Of a DNA stretch of 64,000 nt, positions 46,108 to 55,365 are shown in pieces. Made by a program: the position numbers and the translations under genes. Each line of letters starts with the position of its first letter. Position 1 is the first letter of the stretch. The stretch comes from Prolixibacteraceae bacterium JC049 (GTDB lineage: Bacteria; Bacteroidota; Bacteroidia; Bacteroidales; Prolixibacteraceae): assembly GCA_023369685.1 (NCBI GenBank), contig SACZ01000003.1:714330-778329 (forward strand), given 5' to 3'. The notes below the pieces were generated by a model. It was not told where the DNA came from and ran no database searches. It worked only from the letters and a program-made list of their open reading frames with translations.

Positions 46108-48144
46108 ATGAAATCTATAATTTTAACTATTGGAGCTTTGGTGTTATTGGCAATGTCAGCAATAGCACAACCTCAAGAGCGAACACGGCAGGTTCATCTC
46201 GATTTTCATACAACAGAAAAGTTGAATGATATTGGAACTAGATGGGTGAAAAAAGAGTGGCAACAACGCCTAATAGAGGGACATGTAAATTCCATTAATA
46301 TATTCGCTAAAGGGCATCACGGATGGTGTTATTACAACACAAAAGTAGGAGAGAGACATCCGAACTTGGAATTCGACTTATTGAAGGCTCAGGTTGATGC
46401 TTGCCATGAGATTGGAGTAACGGCACAAGCTTATGTAACTGTCGGTTGGAATGTGTTGGATGCTCGCAATCATCCCGACTGGGTATCTACCGGTAAAGAT
46501 GGAGTAAACAAATTTGCCAAACAGGAGAAAGCGGCTAAGTCAGGAGAGCAATTTCCGTGGGGGTGGCCAACGCTTTCGCCAGAAGGAGGCTATTTAGAGC
46601 ACTTGCTGCAACATACCGAAGAGTTGTGTAAGAATTATGATATCGATGGTTTTTGGTTTGATATTGTTCCTGTTGCCAATATCAATTACAACGAGTGGAG
46701 CAAAAAAGATATGGAAGCCAATGGAGTAGATTGGAACAATGAAGATGAAGCCTGGGCGCATCATTGCAAAAAGATGCATACCTTCTTTCAGAAAACCAAT
46801 GCTTTGATAAAGAAGTACAAGCCCAATGCAACTATTTTCTACAATTGGACCACCCATTTGTACAATGAACGCGTATTTAAAGAGCGTTACTTCCAATACA
46901 ACACCAAGCAAGATTTAGAAGACCTTCCTACTACTTGGGGCGGTTACGATATTCTGCCTATGCGTGCCAAATACTTTGCCAATACAGGAAAACCAATGGT
47001 AGCAATGAGCGGGAAATTCCATGCTGCATGGGGAGAGTTTGGTGGCTTTAAACACAAAGATGCCATCTGGTACGAGGCGGCAAATATGATGGCTTTTGGT
47101 GCCTTCTGTAACTTTGGCGATCAACTGCATCCTACCGGAAAACTAGAGAAAGCAACCTATGATAATATCGGTCATGCATTTTCTTATATCGAAAAGATTG
47201 AGGAGTATTGCATGGATGCCAAACAAGAAGCTAGAACTGCTGTTTGGTTAAACTTTACTGGAAAAGACAAAGATCTGGCAACAATGTTATTGGAGCATCA
47301 GGTGAACTTTGTCGTTGCCAATAATTTGGACGACTGGAGTGAGGTGGAAGTGATGATTATTCACAGCGGTGTACGATTGAAAGAGGACGAAGCGAAGCGT
47401 ATTCAGGCTTTTGTGGATAAAGGAGGAAAGCTTTTTATTCTTGGAAAAGGCGGATTTGATAACGGGAAGTGGCATTTTGATATTGGGGCAAAATATGCTG
47501 GCGAGGCCGATTACAGAATTGACTACACACGCGTATCGGATAAATTGACCAATAATCTGGTACAATCGCCATTTTTGAATCGTATATCTGCCATGAGAGT
47601 AGAACCAGAAGCAGGAACAGAAATTCTGGCCGAAGTTTATGAACCTTACTTTAATAGAACGGTAGAGCACTGGACATCGCACGATAATACACCTTACCAG
47701 ACCAAAGCTGCTAAACATCCTGCCATTATCCGCAAGGGAAATGTGGTTTGGTGTGCACACGATTTAGAGACCATTTATGCCCGAGAAGGTTCTCAAGTGC
47801 ACTGCCAGCTATTTTATAATGCCTTGGATCAATTATTAACCAACCCATTGGTGAAAACAGATTTGCCAAGTTGTGGTAGAATGAACCTATTAACACAGTC
47901 CGAAAAGAATAGATATGTGGTGCATCTAACTTATGGAACACCGCATAAACGAGGAAGAGCACAAGTGATAGAGGATTTAGTTCCTATTCACAATACGCCG
48001 GTATCTGTCAATTTCGGGAATAAAATAAAAAGGGCTTATACCATTCCGGGTAAACAGAAACTGAAACTAGAGAAAGTGGATGGTCGCACTCAGGTGATTG
48101 TGCCCGAATTCAGGTGCCACACTGCTGTGGTTTTCGAATATTAA
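46108..48144 (+). CDS. GHL6-type hypothetical glycoside hydrolase (possible GH151-like alpha-L-fucosidase)
   Basis: A 678-residue Sec-exported protein (signal ends AIAQ). A TIM-barrel domain (VHLDFHTTEKLNDIG, EGHVNSINIFAKGHHGWCYY) has a likely catalytic Asp at D185 in DIDGFWFDI, the nucleophile position in related barrels. It is followed by a flavodoxin-like beta-galactosidase-trimerisation domain (VEVMIIHSGVRLKEDEAKRI, GGKLFILGKGGF) and a C-terminal beta domain. This arrangement fits the GHL6 family, which is related to GH29 and GH151. With GH29 and GH95 enzymes in the same array, fucosidase activity is plausible but not shown. The acid/base residue was not identified. Confidence 0.65.
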   Translation: MKSIILTIGALVLLAMSAIAQPQERTRQVHLDFHTTEKLNDIGTRWVKKEWQQRLIEGHVNSINIFAKGHHGWCYYNTKVGERHPNLEFDLLKAQVDACHEIGVTAQAYVTVGWNVLDARNHPDWVSTGKDGVNKFAKQEKAAKSGEQFPWGWPTLSPEGGYLEHLLQHTEELCKNYDIDGFWFDIVPVANINYNEWSKKDMEANGVDWNNEDEAWAHHCKKMHTFFQKTNALIKKYKPNATIFYNWTTHLYNERVFKERYFQYNTKQDLEDLPTTWGGYDILPMRAKYFANTGKPMVAMSGKFHAAWGEFGGFKHKDAIWYEAANMMAFGAFCNFGDQLHPTGKLEKATYDNIGHAFSYIEKIEEYCMDAKQEARTAVWLNFTGKDKDLATMLLEHQVNFVVANNLDDWSEVEVMIIHSGVRLKEDEAKRIQAFVDKGGKLFILGKGGFDNGKWHFDIGAKYAGEADYRIDYTRVSDKLTNNLVQSPFLNRISAMRVEPEAGTEILAEVYEPYFNRTVEHWTSHDNTPYQTKAAKHPAIIRKGNVVWCAHDLETIYAREGSQVHCQLFYNALDQLLTNPLVKTDLPSCGRMNLLTQSEKNRYVVHLTYGTPHKRGRAQVIEDLVPIHNTPVSVNFGNKIKRAYTIPGKQKLKLEKVDGRTQVIVPEFRCHTAVVFEY

Positions 48145-48249
48145 TAACGACTTGAATTAATTGTAGATGATTGGACAAATAGGATAGTTTCCCTTACCAA
48201 GGGGACATCTTATTGCATGAATTAGATGTAATCTTACAGAAATAAAAAA

Positions 48250-49236
48250 ATGAAAACACGAAACCTGTACTTATTATTGATTGCCTTTATGGCAGTCGCC
48301 TGCATTACTAAAAATGAGAATGCAGATAAGAAATTGAGCTTGTTGGAGAGAGCCGAGATTCCTTACCTAAAGGGAGAAAGTAGAAAAGCTTTTGATGCAA
48401 AACCATCACCCGACTTTGATAAAAACAAGTGGTTTACTAACGACCACTGTTTGATTGAAGATAAGGAAGGTACTTTGCACTGGTTCGGTATTAATAATCC
48501 ATACCCTCCTAAAGGAAAAGGGTTGTACAGTTATCACCCATATCTGGGGCATTTGAAAACGACAGATCCGCAAAAAGAATGGGAACGTTTACCAATGGCT
48601 CTTAATGAGATAAATGGGACTGAATATGTAGGAGCTCCTTATGTGGTATGGCATGAAGAGTCGAAGCGTTACGCAATGGTAGTAGAAGTATGGCCTAAAG
48701 ATCGTGAATTGGAAGTGTATTGGTCTGATGACTTGTATAACTGGGAGCCATCGGGCGTTTATTTAACCGGAGATGTCTGGAAGTCAACCCGCGATCCGCA
48801 CATCATGAAAGGATCGGACGGTAAATACTGGATTCACTGTGTATCACATGGTGTTGAGGGTAAAAAGCGCTCTCAGGTTATTCGTTGGAAGACGAAAGAT
48901 TTTATCCATTTCGAACCAGCGCAAGAGGTGTTAGGAATTGATGATAATAACTGGGCTACTCTGATGGAGTCACCATTCTTAGTAGAACGTAATGGCTTGT
49001 GGTATATGTTCTTCACTTATGCACACCGTCGTTATGCCGAAACAATTGTTGTTGTTTCCGATAATTCGGATCATTTCGACTATAAAAAAAATACGCTAAC
49101 AACGATGTTTGGACATGCAATGGAGATATTCACTTACAAAGGAAAACAGTATGCTACTTCTTGTGGACCAGAAGATAAGCATTACCTAAACCATCAGTCG
49201 GTTTCCATTGCAGAATTAGGTTGGTTAAAACAGTAA
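48250..49236 (+). CDS. GH43/GH32-like beta-propeller lipoprotein
   Basis: A 328-residue lipoprotein (MAVACITK). Candidate catalytic residues are D65 in WFTNDHCLIEDKEGTLHWFG, D182 in KSTRDPHIM and E240 in TLMESPFLV. The NDH/RDP/ESP triad places it with the proteins at 14545 and 15775 rather than with canonical GH43. It is 13 bp before the GH29 gene, so it is coregulated with fucosidases. It is probably an exo-acting glycosidase on a furanose or related sugar; specificity is unknown. Confidence 0.75.
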   Translation: MKTRNLYLLLIAFMAVACITKNENADKKLSLLERAEIPYLKGESRKAFDAKPSPDFDKNKWFTNDHCLIEDKEGTLHWFGINNPYPPKGKGLYSYHPYLGHLKTTDPQKEWERLPMALNEINGTEYVGAPYVVWHEESKRYAMVVEVWPKDRELEVYWSDDLYNWEPSGVYLTGDVWKSTRDPHIMKGSDGKYWIHCVSHGVEGKKRSQVIRWKTKDFIHFEPAQEVLGIDDNNWATLMESPFLVERNGLWYMFFTYAHRRYAETIVVVSDNSDHFDYKKNTLTTMFGHAMEIFTYKGKQYATSCGPEDKHYLNHQSVSIAELGWLKQ

Positions 49237-49249
49237 TTAGATATTTATA

Positions 49250-51445
49250 ATGAGGAAGATAGTATTTTTAGCGGCATTGGTATTTTCGTTGGGAAGTATC
49301 AATGCGCAGAATACCGTGAAGATTGAGAAGACGGATTCTGAGGCAATGATTATCGAGAAGGCTGCCAATGTGTTGCCTACTAAGAATCAATACGATTATA
49401 AGAAACTGGAGTACACCTGTTTTGTGCATTTTGGAGTGAACACATTTACGCGCAAAGAGTGGGGAAATGGTTTCGAAGATCCCAAGGTGTTCAATCTGAA
49501 GAATCTGGATACCGACCAATGGTGTAAAGTGGCCAAAGCAGCCGGAATGAAACTGGTGATGTTTACTGCTAAACACCACGATGGATTTTGTCTGTGGCAA
49601 AGTCGTTATACTCAACATGGGATAATGTCTTCGCCATTTAAAGATGGTAAAGGCGATGTATTGAAAGAGCTTTCAGAATCGTGTAAGAAATATGGCTTAA
49701 AGTTAGGCGTATACCTTTCGCCTGCCGATTTATATCAGATTGAGAACAAAGAAGGATTGTATGGCAACTTGAGTAAATATACCGAACGTGTAATTCCTCG
49801 TCCGGTTGAAGGTCGTCCATTTTCCAATAAGAAAACCTTTAAGTTTAAAGTAGACGATTACAACGAATACTTTTTGAATCAGCTTTTTGAGCTGTTGACA
49901 GAATATGGTCCTATTCATGAAGTTTGGTTCGATGGAGCTCATCCCAAACGTAAAGGAGGACAGAAATACAACTACCTGGCTTGGAAAAAGCTGATTAAAA
50001 CGTTAGCGCCCGAAGCAGTCATCTTTGGGAAAGAAGATGTACGTTGGGTAGGTAACGAATCGGGAGCAACGCGTGAATCAGAGTGGGATATTGTTACTTT
50101 CCCTGAAGATCCTCGCCAAATGAATATGTTCCCCGATATGCATGGTGACATTGGTAGTCGAGCAGTGCTTGTCAATGGTGTTTTTTTACACTTCTTAATG
50201 TCCGAAACCGATACATCGATCAGAGAAGGATGGTTCTACCGCAATGAAGATAAACAAGGAGTAAGAAGTGCCGACGATGTGTTTGATATCTACGAGCGAT
50301 GTGTGGGTGGAAATACCAATCTATTGTTGAATATCCCTCCTAACCGTGAAGGTCGTTTTTCGGATGAAGATGTTCGTGTGTTGCTGGAAGTAGGAAAGCG
50401 TATTCGTGATACATATGGGAATAACCTGTTGAAGAAAGCCAAAGGAGACAAAGCGCTGTTGGATGGAGATGAAAATACCTATGTTTCAGCAACGAATGGT
50501 AAAGGAAGCTTTGTGGTCACTGTTCCTGAGAAGGTTACAATCAACCGTTTTGTATTGCAGGAAGCTATCCATTTGCAGAGTCAGCGTATTGAAAAACATG
50601 CCTTGGATGTATGGGTGAACGGAAAATGGAATGAAGTAGCCGAAGCAACAACAGTAGGACATAAACGCATTCTAAGATTCCCGGATGTAACTACCAATAA
50701 GCTTCGTTTGCGAATTATTGAAGGAAGAAGTAACCCTTCGGTATCGGCTGTTTCAGCGCATTATTATACACCACGTCCTCCACAATTACAGATTAATAGG
50801 AGTTTAGACGGTATGGTGTCAATTGCTCCAAAGAAAGATAACTTTTCGTGGAAGAAACATGGCATCGATTTTCAGAAGAACTTGAGTAGCGACATTGTAA
50901 TTCGCTATACTACTGATGGATCGACTCCTAACTTAAAATCGAAAGTTTATGAAAAGCCATTCTTGCTTCAGTCGGGCGAAGTGAAAGCCATTGCATTCGA
51001 TACAAAACAGAAAGGAAGCTTGGCAGAAACAGAGTTCGGAATTATAAAGAAATCGTGGACTGTTAAGGCTGATGCTGCCCAAAAGAAAAATGCGGCAGAG
51101 AAAGCAGTTGATAACAATGTGAAAACATTCTGGAATTCAGGAAAAGGAAAACCACAATTCACAATCGACCTGAAAAAGAAAGTGACGATGCGCGGATTTA
51201 TCTATACTCCTCCAACCGATTTCAAAGAAGGACTGATTGAAAGAGGTGTTTTCAGAGTAAGTAACGATGGCAAAAACTGGACAGATGTGGCTACGTTCGA
51301 TTTTGGAAACTTAATTAACGACCCAACACCCAGAACTAAGCTTTTTGACAAAAAAGTGAAAGGGCAGTTTGTTCAAATTAAACTGATTAATGGAGCCGGA
51401 GGAAGTAAGTCGGCTACCATTGCTGAAATTGATGTATTGAATTAA
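49250..51445 (+). CDS. GH29 alpha-L-fucosidase (B-type) with C-terminal binding domains
   Basis: A 731-residue Sec-exported enzyme (signal ends SINAQ). The catalytic domain shows YTCFVHFGVNTFTRKEWGNG, MFTAKHHDGFCLW and the nucleophile D228 in EVWFDGAHP. LLLNIPPNREGRF closes the domain. A beta-sandwich, a chitobiase-like segment (IVIRYTTDGSTPNLKSKVYE) and an F5/8-type (CBM32-like) domain at the C-terminus follow. The GW/EW-rich N-terminal motif and C-terminal architecture fit the subfamily that prefers alpha-1,3/1,4-fucosyl linkages in branched glycans. It has 13-bp spacing to the propeller gene. Confidence 0.94.
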   Translation: MRKIVFLAALVFSLGSINAQNTVKIEKTDSEAMIIEKAANVLPTKNQYDYKKLEYTCFVHFGVNTFTRKEWGNGFEDPKVFNLKNLDTDQWCKVAKAAGMKLVMFTAKHHDGFCLWQSRYTQHGIMSSPFKDGKGDVLKELSESCKKYGLKLGVYLSPADLYQIENKEGLYGNLSKYTERVIPRPVEGRPFSNKKTFKFKVDDYNEYFLNQLFELLTEYGPIHEVWFDGAHPKRKGGQKYNYLAWKKLIKTLAPEAVIFGKEDVRWVGNESGATRESEWDIVTFPEDPRQMNMFPDMHGDIGSRAVLVNGVFLHFLMSETDTSIREGWFYRNEDKQGVRSADDVFDIYERCVGGNTNLLLNIPPNREGRFSDEDVRVLLEVGKRIRDTYGNNLLKKAKGDKALLDGDENTYVSATNGKGSFVVTVPEKVTINRFVLQEAIHLQSQRIEKHALDVWVNGKWNEVAEATTVGHKRILRFPDVTTNKLRLRIIEGRSNPSVSAVSAHYYTPRPPQLQINRSLDGMVSIAPKKDNFSWKKHGIDFQKNLSSDIVIRYTTDGSTPNLKSKVYEKPFLLQSGEVKAIAFDTKQKGSLAETEFGIIKKSWTVKADAAQKKNAAEKAVDNNVKTFWNSGKGKPQFTIDLKKKVTMRGFIYTPPTDFKEGLIERGVFRVSNDGKNWTDVATFDFGNLINDPTPRTKLFDKKVKGQFVQIKLINGAGGSKSATIAEIDVLN

Positions 51446-51505
51446 TAAAATAGCCTGAATTTGGGAGATAATCCTGAATTCAGGTTAAATAAAAACCAAT
51501 CTAAG

Positions 51506-52975
51506 ATGAAGAACTTATTAATTGTAGCACTCCTGTTTTTCTGGGGTGTTGGAAATAGCCAAACCAAATACGAACCCACATGGGAATCGATTGATCGCAG
51601 ACCTGTTGCTGACTGGTTTCAGGATGCCAAATTGGGGATTTTTATTCACTGGGGACCTTACTCTGTTCCTGCATGGAGTCCTAAAGGAACCTATTCGGAG
51701 TGGTATCAGTATTGGCTGCAAAACCGCACATTGTTCGGAAATGGTAAGTTTAGCGGAAAAGAAGTTTTAGAACACCATCAAAAGACATACGGGAACCATT
51801 TTAGTTACTACAATTTTGGTGAGATGCTTACTGCCAGAGATTTCGATGCTAATGAATGGGCAAAGCTTTTTGAAGATGCTGGAGCGAAATACATGATGAT
51901 CACCTCGAAACATCATGATGGATATTGTTTGTGGCCAAGTAAAGAAGCCAGTAAAACATGGGGGTTTCCATGGAACGCCAAAGAGGTGGGAGCCAAGCGC
52001 GACTTGTTGAAAGAGCTGGAGTTGGCAGTGAAAAAGACAGATGTAAAATTCGGAACGTACTATTCGCTTTACGAATGGTTTAACCCATTGTATAAGAAAG
52101 ATGCTGAAAAATTTGCCTTAGAGCACATGCATCCACAATTCAAAGACTTGGTGCAGAACTACAAACCAGAGTTGATTTGGTCGGATGGCGACTGGGATCA
52201 AACACCTGAAACATGGCACTCGAAAGAGTTATTGACCTGGTTGTTTAACGAATCGGCAGTAGCTAACTCGGTGGTAGTTAACGACCGTTGGGGAAAAGAT
52301 TGTCGTTTCAAGCACGGTGGTTACTACTCTTCAGAATATGGTTCTACATTAGATGGTTCAAGACCATGGGAAGAGTGTCGTGGTATTGGTTTCTCATTCG
52401 GATACAATGTAAACGAAGATGTGAGCGACTATGCTTCACGCAGAACTTTGGTTTACCTATTGCTGAATGTAGTGAGTCACGGAGGAAACTTGTTGTTGGA
52501 TATTGGTCCCGACCGTTTCGGAAATATTCCTCCAATTATGCAAGATCGTTTATTGGCATTAGGAAAATGGTTGAAAGTAAACGGAGAAGCCATCTATGGA
52601 ACACGCAAGTGGGAGCGTGTTTGCCAATGGTCGGAAAAAGGAAAAAAAGATTGGAAGCCGGAAGGGGCACACTATTTGCCTGCCGACTTTATCATTAAAC
52701 AGACAATTGAGCCGGAACCAGGTTATGCTGTAAGAGAAATCTTCTTCACAAAAAAAGGGAAAGATCTTTTCGCCATTGTACCAAAGTGGCCTAAAGGAGA
52801 CTTGACCATTCGCAATCTGAAAGTGAAAAAAGGTGCCCAGATTATTTTGTTGGGAACCAAGCACAAGGTTAAGTTTACTCAAAAAGGGAAAGACTTAATT
52901 CTACATGTGCCTAACTTGACTGTGGATGAGTTGCCTTGTGAATATGCTTACTCTTTCAAAATTAGTAACCTGTAA
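51506..52975 (+). CDS. GH29 alpha-L-fucosidase (A-type)
   Basis: I chose the ATG at 51506 (489 residues), which starts a signal peptide ending GVGNSQ; the frame reaches a TTG at 51461 in the spacer. The sequence has the A-type pattern: DAKLGIFIHWGPYSVPAWSP, MITSKHHDGYCLW, nucleophile D227 in LIWSDGDWDQ, and NLLLDIGPDRFGNIP, with the short C-terminal beta-sandwich. A-type enzymes have broad exo-alpha-L-fucosidase activity. With the B-type GH29 and the GH95 it gives three recognisable fucosidase types, implying fucose in several linkages. Confidence 0.95.
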   Translation: MKNLLIVALLFFWGVGNSQTKYEPTWESIDRRPVADWFQDAKLGIFIHWGPYSVPAWSPKGTYSEWYQYWLQNRTLFGNGKFSGKEVLEHHQKTYGNHFSYYNFGEMLTARDFDANEWAKLFEDAGAKYMMITSKHHDGYCLWPSKEASKTWGFPWNAKEVGAKRDLLKELELAVKKTDVKFGTYYSLYEWFNPLYKKDAEKFALEHMHPQFKDLVQNYKPELIWSDGDWDQTPETWHSKELLTWLFNESAVANSVVVNDRWGKDCRFKHGGYYSSEYGSTLDGSRPWEECRGIGFSFGYNVNEDVSDYASRRTLVYLLLNVVSHGGNLLLDIGPDRFGNIPPIMQDRLLALGKWLKVNGEAIYGTRKWERVCQWSEKGKKDWKPEGAHYLPADFIIKQTIEPEPGYAVREIFFTKKGKDLFAIVPKWPKGDLTIRNLKVKKGAQIILLGTKHKVKFTQKGKDLILHVPNLTVDELPCEYAYSFKISNL

Positions 52976-52986
52976 TTGAATAAACC

Positions 52987-54681
52987 ATGAATAAAATAAT
53001 CACACCTCTCATTGTGCTTTTATTCATCTTATCGGCATGCGACAAAAGCGAGACATTGCTTTTCGAGTATGTCGATCCTTTGCAAAAGGTTTTTCCGGAA
53101 AGTAGTTATTTCGATCATGCTGAAGCACATGCCGATGTAGCAAGAGGAGAGCATGCCTCTTTTCAGTTTGCCATAAGAGCCAATGCCGACATCAAACAGC
53201 TAAAAGTGGAGATAGCTCCACTGAAGAGTGGAAATAATGTGCTGGATCAGATAAAGTATGGATATGTAGGCTATGTGAAAGTGGGGCGTACATCGCCTGA
53301 ACCTTCCAAAGATGCTTATCAATCCATCTCTGGCTATTTCCCGGATCCTATTGTGCCGGCAGAAACGAAAGATATTGCATTTGGCACCACTCAGCCATTA
53401 TGGGTAACGGTTCAGATTTCAGAAGATGCTTCAGTGGGAATTTATGAAGGAACAGTAAAGATCTCGGGATTGATAAATGGAAAAGCGTTTCAACGTGAGA
53501 AGAAAACATCCATTGAGGTTTACCAGCCAACCATTCATAAAACATCGTTGTGGGTAACCAACTGGTTTTTCCTAGACCGATTGAAATACTTGAACAACAA
53601 CGAGCCAGTAGAGAAGTACAGCGATCTGTATTGGGAGTTGTCGCGTGTAATGGCAAGGATGTTGGCCGATTATCGTCAAAATGTGGCTATGCTATCTCCG
53701 TTTGACTTAACGAAGTTCTCCTACGAAAACAATAAATGGGAGTTCGACTTCTCCAACTTCAATAAGATGGTAAAACTATTTATTGAAGAAGGGGTGATTG
53801 GGCGCATTGAAGGAGGTCACTTTGGAGGACGTATCAATGGCGATTGGTCTGGCCCATTCGGGTTAAATGTTCCTGTATTGGATAATGACTCCATTGATAA
53901 GAAGTTGTTGCCTTTAGCCAATGAAAAAACACAACAGTTTTATAAAGCTTTCTTACCAGCATTGCTCCAGAATATGAAAGTCAATGGATGGGATAAACAG
54001 TACGTTCAACATATTGCTGATGAACCAATCGATGCCAATGTGGAGTCGTATATTCAAATTTCGAAGTTTGTGAAATCGCTTATTCCAGAGGTGAAAATCA
54101 TTGAAGCTTGCCACACGCATAAGTTGGCCAATATGGTGGATATCTGGGTGCCTCAGATGAACTTCCTGAAAGATGGTTTGAGTTTCTACAAAGAGCAACA
54201 AACCAAAGGAAACGAAGCGTGGTATTATACCTGTTTGTCTCCCAAAGGAGAATTTGCCAATCGATTTGTAGAGCTACCATTGATTAAAACGCGATTGTTG
54301 CATTGGGTGAACTTCAAATATGGTATTCCTGGTTACCTGCATTGGGGATTTAACTTCTGGGGATCGAAATCGGGAATTGTAACTGCCGATAACCCATACG
54401 ACGATGTATCGGGAATGATTGTCTCGTCAGGAAATATATTGCCTGGTGGCGATTGCTGGATTACCTATCCGGGATACAAAACAATTCATTCATCCATTCG
54501 ATTGGAAGCCATGCGCGATGGAATCGTGGATTATGAACTGCTGAAAATGTTAAAAAAGAAACATCCAGAAAAGATAAAAGAACTGGTAGGCCATACCGTT
54601 TACGGATTCGAACACTACGATATTAACATCGGTGAATTCAGACGTAAACGTAGAGAAATTCTGAAGCTGTTGAGTGAGTAA
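52987..54681 (+). CDS. GH123-like (DUF4091) glycoside hydrolase lipoprotein
   Basis: A 564-residue lipoprotein (LLFILSACDK). It has an N-terminal beta-sandwich and a DUF4091/GH123-type barrel. The acidic pair D345-E346 in YVQHIADEPIDANVESY matches the catalytic Asp-Glu of GH123 beta-N-acetylgalactosaminidases, and the C-terminal signature IRLEAMRDGIVDYELLKML is typical. GH123 acts by substrate-assisted cleavage of beta-GalNAc. With the GH20 enzyme this supports an amino-sugar in the target. It is the last enzyme of the array (11 bp after GH29). Confidence 0.85.
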   Translation: MNKIITPLIVLLFILSACDKSETLLFEYVDPLQKVFPESSYFDHAEAHADVARGEHASFQFAIRANADIKQLKVEIAPLKSGNNVLDQIKYGYVGYVKVGRTSPEPSKDAYQSISGYFPDPIVPAETKDIAFGTTQPLWVTVQISEDASVGIYEGTVKISGLINGKAFQREKKTSIEVYQPTIHKTSLWVTNWFFLDRLKYLNNNEPVEKYSDLYWELSRVMARMLADYRQNVAMLSPFDLTKFSYENNKWEFDFSNFNKMVKLFIEEGVIGRIEGGHFGGRINGDWSGPFGLNVPVLDNDSIDKKLLPLANEKTQQFYKAFLPALLQNMKVNGWDKQYVQHIADEPIDANVESYIQISKFVKSLIPEVKIIEACHTHKLANMVDIWVPQMNFLKDGLSFYKEQQTKGNEAWYYTCLSPKGEFANRFVELPLIKTRLLHWVNFKYGIPGYLHWGFNFWGSKSGIVTADNPYDDVSGMIVSSGNILPGGDCWITYPGYKTIHSSIRLEAMRDGIVDYELLKMLKKKHPEKIKELVGHTVYGFEHYDINIGEFRRKRREILKLLSE

Positions 54682-54715
54682 GAATGGAGACTGGTTTCTG
54701 CAAAAAGGGAAAACT

Positions 54716-54743
54716 GTAGAGACGCAAGATCTTGCGTCTCTAC
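54716..54743. repeat. Perfect 28-bp palindrome (hairpin repeat)
   Basis: GTAGAGACGCAAGA (54716-54729) is followed directly by its exact reverse complement TCTTGCGTCTCTAC (54730-54743). GTAGAGACGC/GCGTCTCTAC hairpins are common mobile-type intergenic repeats in bacteria. Lying 35 bp after the last enzyme gene it may also stop or stabilise the transcript. Confidence 0.85.
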
Positions 54744-54762
54744 TAGCTACATACACTTTGAT

Positions 54763-54923
54763 GCTAGCGCGAGCTTGTAGCTCGTGCTCTTTTATATTAT
54801 CCATTTTATTGGTAACTTATATAGAACAATTTAAGCGGATAATATTGTGTGTCGAAAATATAAGTTTCATAATAAAGCAGGTGTGTATTTGGGTTTAGCA
54901 CGAGCTGCAAGCTAGTGCTAGCG
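54763..54923. repeat. Pair of inverted REP-like sequences (REPIN-like)
   Basis: The unit at 54763-54788 (GCTAGCGCGAGC, then TTGTAGCTCGTGCT) recurs inverted and imperfect at 54897-54923 (AGCACGAGCTGCAAGC, then TAGTGCTAGCG). Each unit is itself a short palindromic hairpin. Two opposed REPs separated by about 108 bp of A/T-rich sequence resemble a REPIN, which is mobilised by REP-associated transposases; no such gene is in the window. Confidence 0.6.
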
Positions 54924-54959
54924 TTGGGTTATATAATACAATATTTAATGAACCATCAT

Positions 54960-55187
54960 ATGAAATTATTAAAAAATAAAGCGTCAAGGGATCTTCTACT
55001 AAGAAGTCTTATTCTGTGGTTTTTTTGGGGAATAATTTATGCAATAATTCGAAATAAAGACGTATTGAATTATTTCATTACACCAGAGGTAATAATCCAA
55101 ATTTTATTCTTTACTATTATTGGAGGTTTCTTCTTCTTTTTAATAACAACCAAAACTAGGAATAAAAAAGGTAATGAAGACGTTTAG
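54960..55187 (+). CDS. Small two-helix membrane protein, unknown function
   Basis: I chose the ATG at 54960 (75 residues). The frame extends to 54915, but that part lies in the REP-like repeat. There are two hydrophobic helices (about residues 13-30, LLLRSLILWFFWGIIYAI, and 45-62, IIQILFFTIIGGFFFFLI) with a positively charged C-terminus (KTRNKKGNEDV). I do not recognise a family. It stands alone between the enzyme array and the third sigma unit, with no ribosome-binding site or promoter that I can see. The composition is typical of a real membrane peptide, but a chance frame is possible. Confidence 0.5.
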   Translation: MKLLKNKASRDLLLRSLILWFFWGIIYAIIRNKDVLNYFITPEVIIQILFFTIIGGFFFFLITTKTRNKKGNEDV

Positions 55188-55365
55188 CTTTGGATAGAAT
55201 GACGAATTATGCCCATACACTGGACATTCTGAGCATCCAAAACAAATTGCAACATTCTTCCTGAAATGTGATTCAAGTGTCACGTTTCATGTGCCTCGTT
55301 TCAAATAATTTAGCTTTTCAACAATAACTGTTGTATTGTGCTTGATTAACGAAGCTTTAAACAGA

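Noticed and set aside
48188-48208. Possible hairpin TCCCTT/AAGGGGA before the propeller gene at 48250
   Set aside because: Only 5-6 bp stem with a 3-nt loop and no T-run; not reported as a terminator.
51473-51484. Palindrome CCTGAATTCAGG between the two GH29 genes
   Set aside because: A 12-bp self-complementary sequence with no loop, T-run or second copy; probably chance.
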